Source: Enterobacter asburiae (GTDB taxonomy: Bacteria > Pseudomonadota > Gammaproteobacteria > Enterobacterales > Enterobacteriaceae). From it: 64,000 nt of DNA. The notes beneath the pieces are model-generated. The model made no database searches, was not told where the DNA came from, and worked only from the letters and a program-made list of their open reading frames with translations. Below are positions 1 to 7,999 of the stretch, one piece after another. The position numbers and the translations under genes are program-made. Location of the stretch: positions 4,216,001 through 4,280,000 of the forward strand of contig JAAQVN010000001.1 of the NCBI GenBank assembly GCA_011754535.1, written 5' to 3'. How positions within the stretch are numbered: the stretch's first letter is position 1; every line of letters starts with the position of its first letter.

Positions 1-1205
1 ACCGCAACGCGGACGGCAGCGTGGGAACCAAAAACCTGCTCGGCATTACCACCAGCGTGCACTGCGTGGCGGGCGTGGTGGATTACGTAGTGAAAATCAT
101 TGAGCGCGATCTGCTGCCGAAGTACCCGAACGTCGACGGCGTGGTGGGTCTTAACCACCTGTACGGCTGCGGTGTGGCGATCAACGCGCCAGCGGCGGTC
201 GTGCCGATCCGTACCATTCACAATATCGCCCTTAACCCGAACTTTGGCGGCGAGGTGATGGTGATTGGTCTCGGGTGTGAAAAATTGCAGCCAGAGCGCC
301 TGCTGCAGGGCACCGAAGATGTCAAAGCCATCCCGGCTGACGAGGCCAGCATCGTGCGCCTGCAGGACGAACGCCACGTTGGCTTCCGTTCGATGGTCGA
401 CGATATTCTTCAGGTGGCGGAGCGTCATCTGGACAAACTCAACCGCCGCCAGCGCGAAACGTGCCCGGCATCGGAACTGGTGGTGGGCACTCAGTGTGGC
501 GGCAGCGATGCCTTCTCTGGCGTGACGGCTAACCCGGCGGTGGGCTATGCGTCCGATCTGCTGGTGCGCTGCGGCGCCACGGTGATGTTCTCCGAAGTCA
601 CCGAAGTGCGTGACGCCATCCATCTCCTTACGCCGCGCGCCGTTAATGAAGAGGTGGGGAAACGCCTGCTCGAGGAGATGGCCTGGTACGATAGCTATCT
701 CGATATGGGCAAAACCGACCGCAGCGCCAACCCCTCTCCGGGCAACAAGAAAGGCGGTCTGGCAAACGTGGTGGAAAAAGCCCTCGGTTCGATAGCTAAA
801 TCCGGCCAGAGCGCGATTGTGGAAGTGCTCTCTCCGGGCCAGCGGCCAACCAGGCGCGGTCTGATCTATGCGGCTACGCCTGCCAGCGATTTTGTTTGCG
901 GCACCCAGCAGGTGGCGTCCGGCATTACGGTACAGGTCTTTACCACCGGGCGCGGCACGCCGTACGGCCTGATGGCGGTCCCGGTGATCAAGATGGCGAC
1001 CCGCACCGAGCTGGCAAACCGCTGGTATGACTTAATGGATATCAACGCGGGCACCATTGCCACCGGGGAAGAGAGTATTGAAGACGTGGGCTGGAAACTG
1101 TTCCATTTTATTCTGGACGTGGCAAGCGGGCGGAAGAAAACGTTCTCGGATCAATGGGGATTACACAATCAGCTGGCGGTGTTCAACCCGGCACCGGTGA
1201 CGTGA
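1..1205 (+). CDS. garD: D-galactarate dehydratase, C-terminal part (5' end outside window)
   Basis: The reading frame is open from position 3 and gives about 400 residues of a UxaA/GarD-family sugar-acid dehydratase. The E. coli enzyme has 523, so roughly the first quarter is missing. GarD removes water from D-galactarate to give 5-keto-4-deoxy-D-glucarate in the cytoplasm, an iron-dependent reaction. Family-typical segments include [11 protein letters not shown], the [10 protein letters not shown] stretch and [12 protein letters not shown], whose conserved cysteines fit the family. The frame is already coding before the first GTG (21), so that codon is not the start. As in E. coli, garD lies upstream of agaR, but here the prlF-yhaV toxin-antitoxin pair is absent between them. 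Confidence 0.95.
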   Translation, partial: RNADGSVGTKNLLGITTSVHCVAGVVDYVVKIIERDLLPKYPNVDGVVGLNHLYGCGVAINAPAAVVPIRTIHNIALNPNFGGEVMVIGLGCEKLQPERLLQGTEDVKAIPADEASIVRLQDERHVGFRSMVDDILQVAERHLDKLNRRQRETCPASELVVGTQCGGSDAFSGVTANPAVGYASDLLVRCGATVMFSEVTEVRDAIHLLTPRAVNEEVGKRLLEEMAWYDSYLDMGKTDRSANPSPGNKKGGLANVVEKALGSIAKSGQSAIVEVLSPGQRPTRRGLIYAATPASDFVCGTQQVASGITVQVFTTGRGTPYGLMAVPVIKMATRTELANRWYDLMDINAGTIATGEESIEDVGWKLFHFILDVASGRKKTFSDQWGLHNQLAVFNPAPVT

Positions 1206-1232
1206 TTCATATTCCCAACTGCACCGAACGGT

Positions 1233-1253
1233 CCTCTCTCCCTGTGAGAGAGG
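1233..1253. repeat. Palindromic intergenic repeat (CCTCTCTC hairpin)
   Basis: An 8-bp perfect stem, CCTCTCTC/GAGAGAGG, with a CCTGT loop lies 28 bp after the garD stop. It resembles the modules at 1585-1605 and 26914-26934. It could protect or end garD mRNA, but no T-tract follows, so a repeat unit is the safer call. Confidence 0.5.
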
Positions 1254-1329
1254 GATCCCCAGAAATTTCTCAACCCGGAGCGATCAATGTTGCTTCAGGA
1301 AAATGAATGACTTGCAGCGACGCCCTGGT

Positions 1330-1500
1330 CCGGCTGTAAATCGCTGAGGCGTTTGCCTTCCGGCCGGGGCGAGGCGCAGGGATGCGCCGAGAGGGCGGGC
1401 TTTACAGGGACGTTGCCTCCGCCCGTACCCGACAAGCCGGAAGGAATAAGCCGGGAGCCCGGGTTGCCAGGGTGGTGGCGACTGAGCCACTCTGGCACGT
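1330..1500. other. Structured GC-rich element of unknown nature
   Basis: A 9-bp perfect inverted repeat, CCTTCCGGC (1356-1364) and GCCGGAAGG (1436-1444), encloses two further hairpins. One is GGCGCA-GGGA-TGCGCC at 1373-1388. The other is GGGCGG (1393-1398) pairing with CCGCCC (1419-1424). A separate stem, TGCCAG/CTGGCA, spans 1465-1497. The nested arrangement is a closed three-way junction, which suits either a structured RNA or a composite palindromic repeat. I do not recognise the family. Confidence 0.45.
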
Positions 1501-1584
1501 TCACCGATCATGTCGTAACAGAGTAGCAAGGAACATAAAGTGAACGGAATGACCACCACAGCCGTATGTTCCCCCTCACCCCAG

Positions 1585-1605
1585 CCCTCTCCCTCAGGGA
1601 GAGGG
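1585..1605. repeat. Palindromic intergenic repeat (CCCTCTCCC hairpin)
   Basis: A 9-bp perfect stem, CCCTCTCCC/GGGAGAGGG, with a TCA loop is preceded by CCCCCTCACCCCA. The same module occurs in reverse orientation at 26914-26946, so this is a dispersed repeat of this genome. Confidence 0.65.
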
Positions 1606-1669
1606 GGTCGTCCGTGCTGGCATTATTTTGGGGGGAACCCTCAGCCCACAGGAAGAGGGGAAAAGCCCC

Positions 1670-2473
1670 TTAAACCAACACCACATCAATCCCGCTTTTC
1701 CGCAGCCCGTCCAGGCTCTCCGCCGGAATGCCTTCATCGACAATAATCATATCAATCCTTTGCGTATCAATGATTTTATGCAGGCTTGAGCGGTTAAACT
1801 TGCTGGAGTCCGTCACCACGATAATACGCTCCGCCACCTCGCACATTTTGCGGTTCAAACGTGCTTCATCCTCGTTGTGCGTGCTCACGCCGCGATCGAG
1901 ATCGATGGCGTCAACGCCCAGGAACAGCAGGTCAAAATGGTAATTCTGTAGCGACTGTTCTGCCTGGTCACCGTAGAAAGATTGCGACTGACGGCGCAGA
2001 TGCCCGCCGGTCATCAACAGTTCCACCCCTTCCGCTTCCAGCAACGCATTCGCCACGTTCATCCCGTTGGTCATCGCAATGACGTCCGTGTGCTGGCGCA
2101 GCATGCGGGCGATTTCAAACGTCGTGGTGCCGGAGTCCAGAATAATACGGTGCCCGGGTTTGACCAGCGCGGCAGCGGCCTGCGCGATGCTGCGCTTCAC
2201 CGCCGTATTCAGCGAGCTTTTATCCTCCACGGAAGGCTCAGCGCCCGGCATGTTGCCTTCGCAAATCAATGCCCCTCCGTAAGCGCGAACGGCAATGCCC
2301 TGCTTCTCCAGGAACGCCAGGTCGTTGCGGATCGTCACCGTCGATACGCCGTACAGATGAGACAGGTCGTTAACCTGCACGCTTCCCTGCGCCCGCAACC
2401 GCTGAATGATCTGCTCTCGCCTTTCACTGGTCCCGGTGATGCGCTTTTCTGCGGATGAATCGGTGCTGCTCAT
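1670..2473 (-). CDS. agaR: DeoR-family repressor of the N-acetylgalactosamine cluster
   Basis: This 267-residue protein has an N-terminal DeoR-type winged helix (about residues 17-70: [14 protein letters not shown]..., [15 protein letters not shown]) and a C-terminal sugar-phosphate-sensing domain ([13 protein letters not shown], then D and G motifs). It is transcribed divergently from kbaZ, with AAGGAG just upstream of the ATG. AgaR represses the aga genes until an aga pathway metabolite is present. Several copies of its known recognition sequence lie at 2492-2693 and 7846-7946, so it probably controls both its own promoter and those of kbaZ and agaS. Confidence 0.95.
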   Translation of the reverse strand: MSSTDSSAEKRITGTSERREQIIQRLRAQGSVQVNDLSHLYGVSTVTIRNDLAFLEKQGIAVRAYGGALICEGNMPGAEPSVEDKSSLNTAVKRSIAQAAAALVKPGHRIILDSGTTTFEIARMLRQHTDVIAMTNGMNVANALLEAEGVELLMTGGHLRRQSQSFYGDQAEQSLQNYHFDLLFLGVDAIDLDRGVSTHNEDEARLNRKMCEVAERIIVVTDSSKFNRSSLHKIIDTQRIDMIIVDEGIPAESLDGLRKSGIDVVLV

Positions 2474-2491
2474 ACGAGCTCCTTAATAAAT

Positions 2492-2515
2492 AAACTTTCG
2501 TTTCATTTCGTTTTG
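2492..2515 (+). promoter_or_regulatory. AgaR operator 1 (agaR-proximal)
   Basis: All 24 bases fit the published E. coli AgaR consensus (WRMM, then TTTCRTTTYRTTTYNYTTKK). The core here begins TTTCGTTTCATTTCG. The site lies 19 bp upstream of the agaR start codon, where it can give autorepression. Confidence 0.8.
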
Positions 2516-2587
2516 TCTATTAAGGCCTTTCTTTTTCGGGAATGCAAGTCCCGCCTTACGTCCAGACGCAAGCCTACACTGCGCTGA

Positions 2588-2611
2588 AACCTTTCATTAT
2601 GTTTCTTTTGT
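2588..2611 (+). promoter_or_regulatory. AgaR operator 2 (kbaZ promoter)
   Basis: It matches the AgaR consensus at 23 of 24 positions, with one A in the first T triplet (core TTTCATTATGTTTCTTTTG). It overlaps the putative kbaZ -35 hexamer TTGTGA. Confidence 0.7.
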
Positions 2612-2636
2612 GAAACAGATCGGAAAACTATTATCT
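2608..2636 (+). promoter_or_regulatory. Putative kbaZ promoter
   Basis: TTGTGA (2608-2613) and TTATCT (2631-2636) are separated by 17 bp, and AgaR sites overlap both elements. TGTGA at 2609 could also be half of a CRP site, but the second half is poor. The promoter is inferred from spacing and operator overlap only. Confidence 0.35.
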
Positions 2637-2693
2637 TTCGTTTTATTTTTATATCACCATGATGCAGGATTAAATGAAACAAAACGAAAGACA
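2632..2693. promoter_or_regulatory. Additional AgaR-like sites in the kbaZ leader
   Basis: Two further matches are present. A partial one is on the plus strand (2632-2655, core TTTCGTTTTATTT). A strong one is on the minus strand (2670-2693, core TTTCGTTTTGTTTCATT). With the sites at 2492 and 2588 they make a four-site array across the divergent promoters. The minus-strand site overlaps an ATG at 2674, which supports a later kbaZ start. Confidence 0.55.
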
Positions 2694-2724
2694 AGTGTCA
2701 TTGCCATCCGAAATGGAGAGGAAA

Positions 2725-4020
2725 GTGAAACATCTGACAGAAATGGTGGAACAACATAAACGAGGGAATTCAAACGGGATCTATGCCGTCTGTTCCGCAC
2801 ATCCGCTGGTACTTGAAGCTGCCATTCGTTACGCGCATTCGCATCAGTCGCCGCTGCTGATCGAGGCCACCTCCAACCAGGTGGATCAGTTTGGCGGCTA
2901 TACCGGCATGACGCCTGCGGATTTTCACGGATTTGTCTGCAAGCTTGCCGAGTCGCTCGGCTTCCCGACGTCACAGCTGATCCTCGGCGGCGATCATTTA
3001 GGCCCCAACCGCTGGCAAAATCTCCCTGCGGAACAGGCGATGGCCAACGCCGACGATCTGATCAAAAGCTATGTTTCTGCCGGATTCAAAAAGATCCACC
3101 TCGACTGCAGCATGTCCTGTGAGGACGATCCGGTTCCCCTGACCGACGCGATCGTCGCCGGACGCGCCGCACGCCTGGCGAAAATTGCCGAAGCGACCTG
3201 TCGCGAGCAGTTTGGTGAATCCGATCTGGTCTACGTTATCGGCACGGAAGTGCCGGTTCCCGGTGGCGCGCACGAGACGCTCACCGAACTTGCCGTCACC
3301 ACGCCGGACGCGGCACGCGCCACGCTTGAAGCGCACCGCCACGCGTTCGAAAAGGAAGGTTTGAGCGACATCTGGCCGCGCATTATTGGCCTGGTGGTCC
3401 AGCCTGGCGTGGAGTTCGACCACGCGCACGTCTGCGACTATCAGCCACAGAAAGCCGTTGCCCTGAGCAAAATGGTTGAAGCCTACGATACGCTGGTGTT
3501 TGAAGCGCACTCCACCGACTACCAGACGCCGCAGGCGCTGCGTCAGCTGGTCAACGATCACTTTGCGATTCTGAAAGTTGGCCCCGCCCTGACCTTCGCC
3601 CTGCGCGAAGCGCTGTTCTCGCTGGCCGCCATTGAAGAGGAGCTGCTGCCGGCAAAAGCCAGCTCCGGCCTGCGTCACGTGCTGGAAAACGTCATGCTCG
3701 ATCGCCCGGAATACTGGCAAAGCCATTACCACGGTGACGGCAACGCGCGTCGCCTGGCGCGCGGCTACAGCTACTCTGACCGCGTGCGCTACTACTGGCC
3801 GGACAGCCAGATTGACGACGCTTTTGAACGGCTGGTGCGTAACCTGGCAGACGAGCCTATTCCTCTGCCGCTGATCAGCCAGTACCTGCCGTTGCAGTAC
3901 GGCAAAGTTCGCGAGGGCGCTCTCAAGTCAACGCCACGGGAACTCATCATCGACCACATTCAGGACATACTCCAGCAGTACCACGCCGCCTGCGAAGGCG
4001 TAACGACTCAAAACGCATAA
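2725..4020 (+). CDS. kbaZ: Tagatose-1,6-bisphosphate aldolase, KbaZ/GatZ subunit
   Basis: KbaZ (431 aa) is the non-catalytic partner that gives KbaY full activity and stability in cleaving D-tagatose-1,6-bisphosphate to DHAP and glyceraldehyde-3-phosphate. Family-wide sequence includes [33 protein letters not shown] and [15 protein letters not shown] chose GTG at 2725: AGAGGA sits 5-10 bp upstream, and the protein then begins VKHLTEMV like E. coli KbaZ. The in-frame ATG at 2674 lies inside an AgaR operator and would add 17 unconserved residues. It is the first gene of the kbaZ-agaVWEFA operon. The KbaY partner is encoded separately at 9161. Confidence 0.93.
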   Translation: MKHLTEMVEQHKRGNSNGIYAVCSAHPLVLEAAIRYAHSHQSPLLIEATSNQVDQFGGYTGMTPADFHGFVCKLAESLGFPTSQLILGGDHLGPNRWQNLPAEQAMANADDLIKSYVSAGFKKIHLDCSMSCEDDPVPLTDAIVAGRAARLAKIAEATCREQFGESDLVYVIGTEVPVPGGAHETLTELAVTTPDAARATLEAHRHAFEKEGLSDIWPRIIGLVVQPGVEFDHAHVCDYQPQKAVALSKMVEAYDTLVFEAHSTDYQTPQALRQLVNDHFAILKVGPALTFALREALFSLAAIEEELLPAKASSGLRHVLENVMLDRPEYWQSHYHGDGNARRLARGYSYSDRVRYYWPDSQIDDAFERLVRNLADEPIPLPLISQYLPLQYGKVREGALKSTPRELIIDHIQDILQQYHAACEGVTTQNA

Positions 4021-4040
4021 TTAAAAAAGAGGAAAACGCT

Positions 4041-4514
4041 ATGCCAAACATTGTTTTATGCCGCATCGACGAACGCCTGATCCACGGTCAGGTGGGCGTG
4101 CAGTGGGTGGGGTTTGCGGGGGCAAACCTGGTGCTGGTCGCTAACGACGAGGTCGCTGAGGATCCGGTTCAACAGAACCTGATGGAAATGGTGCTCGCGG
4201 AAGGGATCGCCGTGCGCTTCTGGTCGCTGCAAAAAGTGATCGACAACATTCACCGCGCCGCTGACCGCCAGAAAATCCTGCTGGTCTGCAAATCACCCGC
4301 CGATTTTCTGAAGCTGGTTGAGGGCGGCGTGCCCATCACCCGTATTAACGTCGGAAACATGCACTACGCCAGTGGCAAACAACAAATTGCCAAAACGGTC
4401 TCTGTCGACGCGAACGATATCGCCGCGTTCAACGGCCTGAAAGCGGCCGGTGTGGAATGCTTCGTTCAGGGCGTTCCAACAGAAACTGCTTTGGATCTCT
4501 TTAAACTGCTCTGA
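4041..4514 (+). CDS. agaV: GalNAc-specific PTS enzyme IIB
   Basis: This 157-residue cytoplasmic mannose-family IIB protein passes phosphate from AgaF to incoming N-acetylgalactosamine bound by AgaW/AgaE. The conserved motif RIDERLIHGQV carries the phosphorylatable histidine, His15. The length is normal for the family. GAGGA precedes the ATG, and the gene lies 20 bp after kbaZ and 10 bp before agaW, so translation is probably coupled. Specificity is assigned from context (AgaA, AgaS) and from resemblance to AgaV rather than the galactosamine-type AgaB. Confidence 0.93.
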   Translation: MPNIVLCRIDERLIHGQVGVQWVGFAGANLVLVANDEVAEDPVQQNLMEMVLAEGIAVRFWSLQKVIDNIHRAADRQKILLVCKSPADFLKLVEGGVPITRINVGNMHYASGKQQIAKTVSVDANDIAAFNGLKAAGVECFVQGVPTETALDLFKLL

Positions 4515-4524
4515 GGGATTCACA

Positions 4525-5304
4525 ATGGAAATCAGTCTGTTGCAGGCGCTGGGGTTAGGCATACTCGCCTTTATCGCCGGTCTGGATATGTTTAACGGGT
4601 TAACGCACATGCACCGCCCGGTGGTACTCGGGCCGCTGGTCGGCCTGATTCTGGGCGATCTGCACACCGGCATTTTGACCGGCGGGACGTTAGAGCTGGT
4701 CTGGATGGGGCTGGCCCCGCTCGCCGGTGCCCAGCCGCCTAACGTCATTATCGGCACCATCGTGGGTACCGCATTTGCCATCAGCACCGGCGTGAAGCCA
4801 GAAGTTGCGGTTGGCGTCGCCGTGCCGTTTGCCGTGGCGGTTCAGATGGGGATTACGTTCCTCTTCTCGGTGATGTCCGGCGTCATGTCGCGCTGCGATC
4901 GCATGGCGGCCAATGCAGATACTCACGGTATTGAACGGGTTAACTATATTGCGCTACTGGCGCTCGGCATCTTCTATTTTCTGTGCGCGTTCCTGCCGAT
5001 CTACTTCGGTGCGGAACATGCGAAAACCGCCATTGACGTTCTGCCAGCGCGTCTGATTGACGGCCTCGGCGTCGCGGGCGGCATCATGCCAGCCATCGGC
5101 TTCGCCGTGCTGCTGAAGATCATGATGAAAAACGTCTACATCCCTTACTTCATTATCGGCTTTGTCGCCGCCGCCTGGCTCAAGCTTCCGGTGCTGGCGA
5201 TTGCGGCGGCCGCGCTGGCCATGGCGCTGATCGACCTGATGCGTAAATCACCTGAACCGACGGCTCCCGCTGCTCAGAAAGAGGAATTCGAAGATGGCAT
5301 CTAA
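4525..5304 (+). CDS. agaW: GalNAc-specific PTS enzyme IIC
   Basis: This 259-residue integral membrane protein of the mannose-type IIC family forms the sugar pathway together with IID. It is almost entirely hydrophobic, with the conserved N-terminal region GLDMFNGLTHMHRPVVLGPLVGLILGD and the GGTLELVWMG loop. The ATG at 4525 has AGGGA upstream; the frame extends further back but that part overlaps agaV. In E. coli K-12 this gene is known to be truncated, whereas here it is full length, so the GalNAc transporter should be functional. The last 11 bp overlap agaE. Confidence 0.93.
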   Translation: MEISLLQALGLGILAFIAGLDMFNGLTHMHRPVVLGPLVGLILGDLHTGILTGGTLELVWMGLAPLAGAQPPNVIIGTIVGTAFAISTGVKPEVAVGVAVPFAVAVQMGITFLFSVMSGVMSRCDRMAANADTHGIERVNYIALLALGIFYFLCAFLPIYFGAEHAKTAIDVLPARLIDGLGVAGGIMPAIGFAVLLKIMMKNVYIPYFIIGFVAAAWLKLPVLAIAAAALAMALIDLMRKSPEPTAPAAQKEEFEDGI

Positions 5305-6172
5305 CCAAACCACCCTGCCGGGCGTATCTGAAAGCGAAGAGACGCTGCTGACCGGCGTGAATGAAAACGTCTACGAAGACCAAAACATCGGTGCCGAGCT
5401 GACGAAAAAGGATATTAACCGCGTGGCCTGGCGTTCCATGCTGCTGCAGGCCTCGTTTAACTACGAACGTATGCAGGCCTCCGGCTGGCTGTACGGGTTG
5501 CTGCCCGCGTTGAAAAAGATCCACACCAACAAGCGGGACCTGGCGCGGGCGATGAAAGGCCATATGGGGTTCTTTAACACCCACCCGTTCCTGGTGACCT
5601 TTGTTATCGGCATCATTCTGGCGATGGAGCGGTCCAAGCAGGATGTAAACAGCATCCAGAGCACCAAAATTGCCGTCGGCGCGCCGCTTGGCGGTATTGG
5701 CGACGCCATGTTCTGGCTGACCCTGCTGCCCATCTGCGGCGGTATTGGTGCCAGCCTGGCGCTGCAAGGATCGATTCTGGGCGCGGTGGTCTTTATCGTG
5801 CTGTTTAACGTGGTACACCTCGGCCTGCGTTTTGGCCTGGCGCACTACGCTTACCGGATGGGTGTCGCGGCCATTCCGCTGATTAAAGCCAACACCAAAA
5901 AGGTTGGCCACGCGGCGTCTATCGTGGGGATGACGGTGATCGGCGCGCTGGTGGCAACCTACGTCCGCCTCAATACCACGCTCGAAATCAAGGCGGGTGA
6001 TGCGGTCGTCAAACTGCAGGCCGACGTCATCGACAAACTGATGCCCGCGTTCCTGCCGCTTGTCTACACCCTGACGATGTTCTGGCTGGTACGCCGCGGC
6101 TGGAGCCCGCTGCGGCTAATCGGTATCACCGTGCTGCTGGGCGTTGTCGGTAAATTCTGTCACTTCCTGTAA
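5294..6172 (+). CDS. agaE: GalNAc-specific PTS enzyme IID
   Basis: The protein has 292 residues. It opens with a hydrophilic N-terminus of about 35 residues, then family signatures such as LTKKDINRVAWRSMLLQASFNYERMQ and NTHPFLVTFVIG. GAPLGGIGDAMFW follows, and then a C-terminal membrane part. IID works with AgaW to translocate GalNAc across the inner membrane. The gene overlaps agaW by 11 bp and is followed 16 bp later by agaF. The length and N-terminal extension match AgaE rather than the shorter AgaD of the galactosamine system. Confidence 0.92.
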   Translation: MASNQTTLPGVSESEETLLTGVNENVYEDQNIGAELTKKDINRVAWRSMLLQASFNYERMQASGWLYGLLPALKKIHTNKRDLARAMKGHMGFFNTHPFLVTFVIGIILAMERSKQDVNSIQSTKIAVGAPLGGIGDAMFWLTLLPICGGIGASLALQGSILGAVVFIVLFNVVHLGLRFGLAHYAYRMGVAAIPLIKANTKKVGHAASIVGMTVIGALVATYVRLNTTLEIKAGDAVVKLQADVIDKLMPAFLPLVYTLTMFWLVRRGWSPLRLIGITVLLGVVGKFCHFL

Positions 6173-6188
6173 AAGCAAAGAGGTTGCG

Positions 6189-6623
6189 ATGTTAGGCATT
6201 ATTTTGACGGGTCACGGCGGGTTTGCCAGCGGGCTTGAGCAGGCGATGAAGCAGATCCTCGGCGAGCAGCCGCAGTTTATCGCCATCGATTTTCCGGAAA
6301 CCTCCACCACCGCGCGGCTGACCGCTCAGCTTGAGCAGGCGGTGAGCGAACTCGATGCGCAGCACGATATTGTGTTTCTCACCGACCTGCTCGGCGGCAC
6401 GCCGTTCCGCGTGGCGTCAACGCTCGCGATGCAAAGGCCGGGCAGCGAAGTGATCACCGGCACCAACCTGCAGCTGCTGCTGGAGATGGTGCTGGAGCGC
6501 GACGGATTAAGCAGCGAAGCGTTTCGTCTGCAGGCGCTGGAGTGCGGACACCGAGGCCTGACGAGCCTGGTGGACGAGCTGGGGCGCTGTCGCGAGGAAG
6601 CCCCTGCCGAGGAAGGGATATGA
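6189..6623 (+). CDS. agaF: GalNAc-specific PTS enzyme IIA
   Basis: This 144-residue cytoplasmic mannose-type IIA protein accepts phosphate from HPr on His9 in LTGHGGF and donates it to AgaV. TDLLGGTPF is a second family landmark. AAGAGGTT precedes the ATG. The stop codon overlaps the agaA start as ATGA, which implies translational coupling of phosphotransfer and deacetylation. Only complete GalNAc PTS loci carry this dedicated IIA. Confidence 0.93.
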   Translation: MLGIILTGHGGFASGLEQAMKQILGEQPQFIAIDFPETSTTARLTAQLEQAVSELDAQHDIVFLTDLLGGTPFRVASTLAMQRPGSEVITGTNLQLLLEMVLERDGLSSEAFRLQALECGHRGLTSLVDELGRCREEAPAEEGI

Positions 6624-7753
6624 GCCAGCTGCTGCGCGCGCGACGGATCCTTACCGAACGGGGGTGGCTGAACGACCACCAGCTACGCATTGAAAGCGGC
6701 GCGGTTGCGGCGATTGAACCCATTCCGGCGGGCGTTACGACGCGTGATGCGGATCTGCTTTGCCCGGCCTATATCGATACGCACGTCCACGGCGGCGCGG
6801 GCGTGGACGTCATGGATGATGCGCCGGACGTGCTGGACATCCTGGCAATGCATAAAGCGCGTGAAGGCGTGGGCGCATTTCTGCCCACCACCGTGACCGC
6901 ACCGCTGGAGAGTATCCACGCCGCGCTGATGCGGATTGCCCGGCGCACTCGGTCCGGCGGCCCCGGCGCGCAGATCCTGGGCAGCTATCTGGAAGGACCG
7001 TACTTTACGCCGCAGAACAAAGGGGCGCATCCGCCGGAGCTGTTCCGGGAGCTGGATATCGCCGAGCTGGACAGGCTGGCTGACGTTTCACAGGGCACGC
7101 TACGGGTGGTGGCGCTCGCGCCAGAAAAGCCCGGCGCGCTGCAGGCGATTCGCCATCTTAAACAGCGCGGTATACGCGTGATGCTGGGCCACGGCGCTGC
7201 CACGTACCGGCAAACTCTCGCCGCGTTTGATGCGGGTGCCGACGGGCTGGTTCACTGCTACAACGGCATGACGGGGCTGCACCACAGAGAGCCCGGCATG
7301 GTCGGCGCAGGGCTTACGGACAAACGGGCGTGGCTGGAGCTGATTGCCGACGGACACCACGTCCATCCGGGAGCGATACGCTTATGCTGCTGCTGCGCGC
7401 AGGATCGCGTGGTGCTGATTACCGATGCCATGCAGGCGGCAGGTATGCCGGACGGACGGTACTCGCTCTGTGGTGAAGAGGTCTCGATGCGAAACGGCGT
7501 GGTTCGAACAGGCTCCGGCGGGCTGGCGGGCAGCACGCTGTCGCTGGATGCCGCGGTCAGGAATATGGTGGAGTATGCGGGCGTAACCACCGAAGACGCT
7601 ATCCATATGGCCTCGCTGCACCCTGCCCGACTGCTGGGCGTTGACGGTCAGCTCGGATCCTTAGCCCAGGGTAAACGCGCCAATATCATTGCGCTGGACG
7701 GGGGTTTACACCTCCAGCAGATCTGGATTCAGGGCCAGGCTCTCCCCCTTTAG
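6620..7753 (+). CDS. agaA: N-acetylgalactosamine-6-phosphate deacetylase
   Basis: This 377-residue metal-dependent amidohydrolase of the NagA/AgaA group removes acetate from GalNAc-6-phosphate to give galactosamine-6-phosphate. The metal-binding HxH is at His55/His57 (DTHVHGG). Later motifs are SYLEGPY, the LGHGAA and HCYNGM histidines, and the catalytic aspartate in VLITDAM. The start is the ATG overlapping the agaF stop, with GGAAGGG ahead of it. A run of four cysteines (residues 255-258) looks unusual but lies outside the active-site motifs. A terminator follows, so this ends the first aga transcript. Confidence 0.93.
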   Translation: MSQLLRARRILTERGWLNDHQLRIESGAVAAIEPIPAGVTTRDADLLCPAYIDTHVHGGAGVDVMDDAPDVLDILAMHKAREGVGAFLPTTVTAPLESIHAALMRIARRTRSGGPGAQILGSYLEGPYFTPQNKGAHPPELFRELDIAELDRLADVSQGTLRVVALAPEKPGALQAIRHLKQRGIRVMLGHGAATYRQTLAAFDAGADGLVHCYNGMTGLHHREPGMVGAGLTDKRAWLELIADGHHVHPGAIRLCCCCAQDRVVLITDAMQAAGMPDGRYSLCGEEVSMRNGVVRTGSGGLAGSTLSLDAAVRNMVEYAGVTTEDAIHMASLHPARLLGVDGQLGSLAQGKRANIIALDGGLHLQQIWIQGQALPL

Positions 7754-7775
7754 CCCTTTTATTTTGTCTCCTGTT

Positions 7776-7810
7776 GGCCTTACGGCACCCGATCGTAAGG
7801 CCTTTCTTTT
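7776..7810 (+). terminator. Intrinsic terminator after agaA
   Basis: A perfect 9-bp stem, GGCCTTACG/CGTAAGGCC, is followed by a T-rich tract (TTTCTTTTCC). It separates the kbaZ-agaA transcript from agaS. Confidence 0.75.
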
Positions 7811-7845
7811 CCTTTCCTTAACTCTTCCCTTTCCTTTCACGATCA

Positions 7846-7869
7846 CACTTTTCGTTTTATTTCTTTTCT
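7846..7869 (+). promoter_or_regulatory. AgaR operator upstream of agaS (distal)
   Basis: The core TTTCGTTTTATTTCTTTTC fits all but one position of the 20-base AgaR core; the four flanking bases fit less well. T-rich sequence with further half-sites continues to about 7900. Confidence 0.55.
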
Positions 7870-7922
7870 TTCATTGAAGTTTCGATTTCTTTTCTATAGA
7901 TTTTATTTAACTGCTTAAGTGA

Positions 7923-7946
7923 ACAAGTGAAACGAAACGAAAGATA
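7923..7946 (-). promoter_or_regulatory. AgaR operator upstream of agaS (proximal)
   Basis: Read on the minus strand, the 20-base core matches the AgaR consensus exactly (TTTCGTTTCGTTTCACTTG...), and 23 of 24 positions fit overall. It lies about 55 bp upstream of the agaS start, so agaS has its own AgaR-controlled promoter, as in E. coli. Confidence 0.75.
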
Positions 7947-7999
7947 GCGACACGATTGCCAGCGTCTGATGTGGAATTCACACGACTAAGGACTGAGTT

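Larger units (their letters stand above)
1206..1669. other. 464-bp intergenic stretch with repeats and a structured element
   Basis: No convincing gene lies between garD and agaR. The stretch holds two GC-rich hairpins of an intergenic repeat family (1233-1253 and 1585-1605) flanking a strongly structured segment at about 1330-1500. Short open frames here (for example minus strand 1284-1559) have compositions set by the palindromes and resemble no protein I know. Confidence 0.7.

Noticed and set aside
1284..1559. 91-codon minus-strand and nearby small frames in the garD-agaR gap
   Set aside because: The sequence is dominated by palindromes; the peptide is Pro/Arg/Gly rich with no start site and no known relative.
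4525..6172. Truncated GalNAc transporter as in E. coli K-12
   Set aside because: agaW and agaE are both full length and in frame; no frameshift or deletion scar is present.
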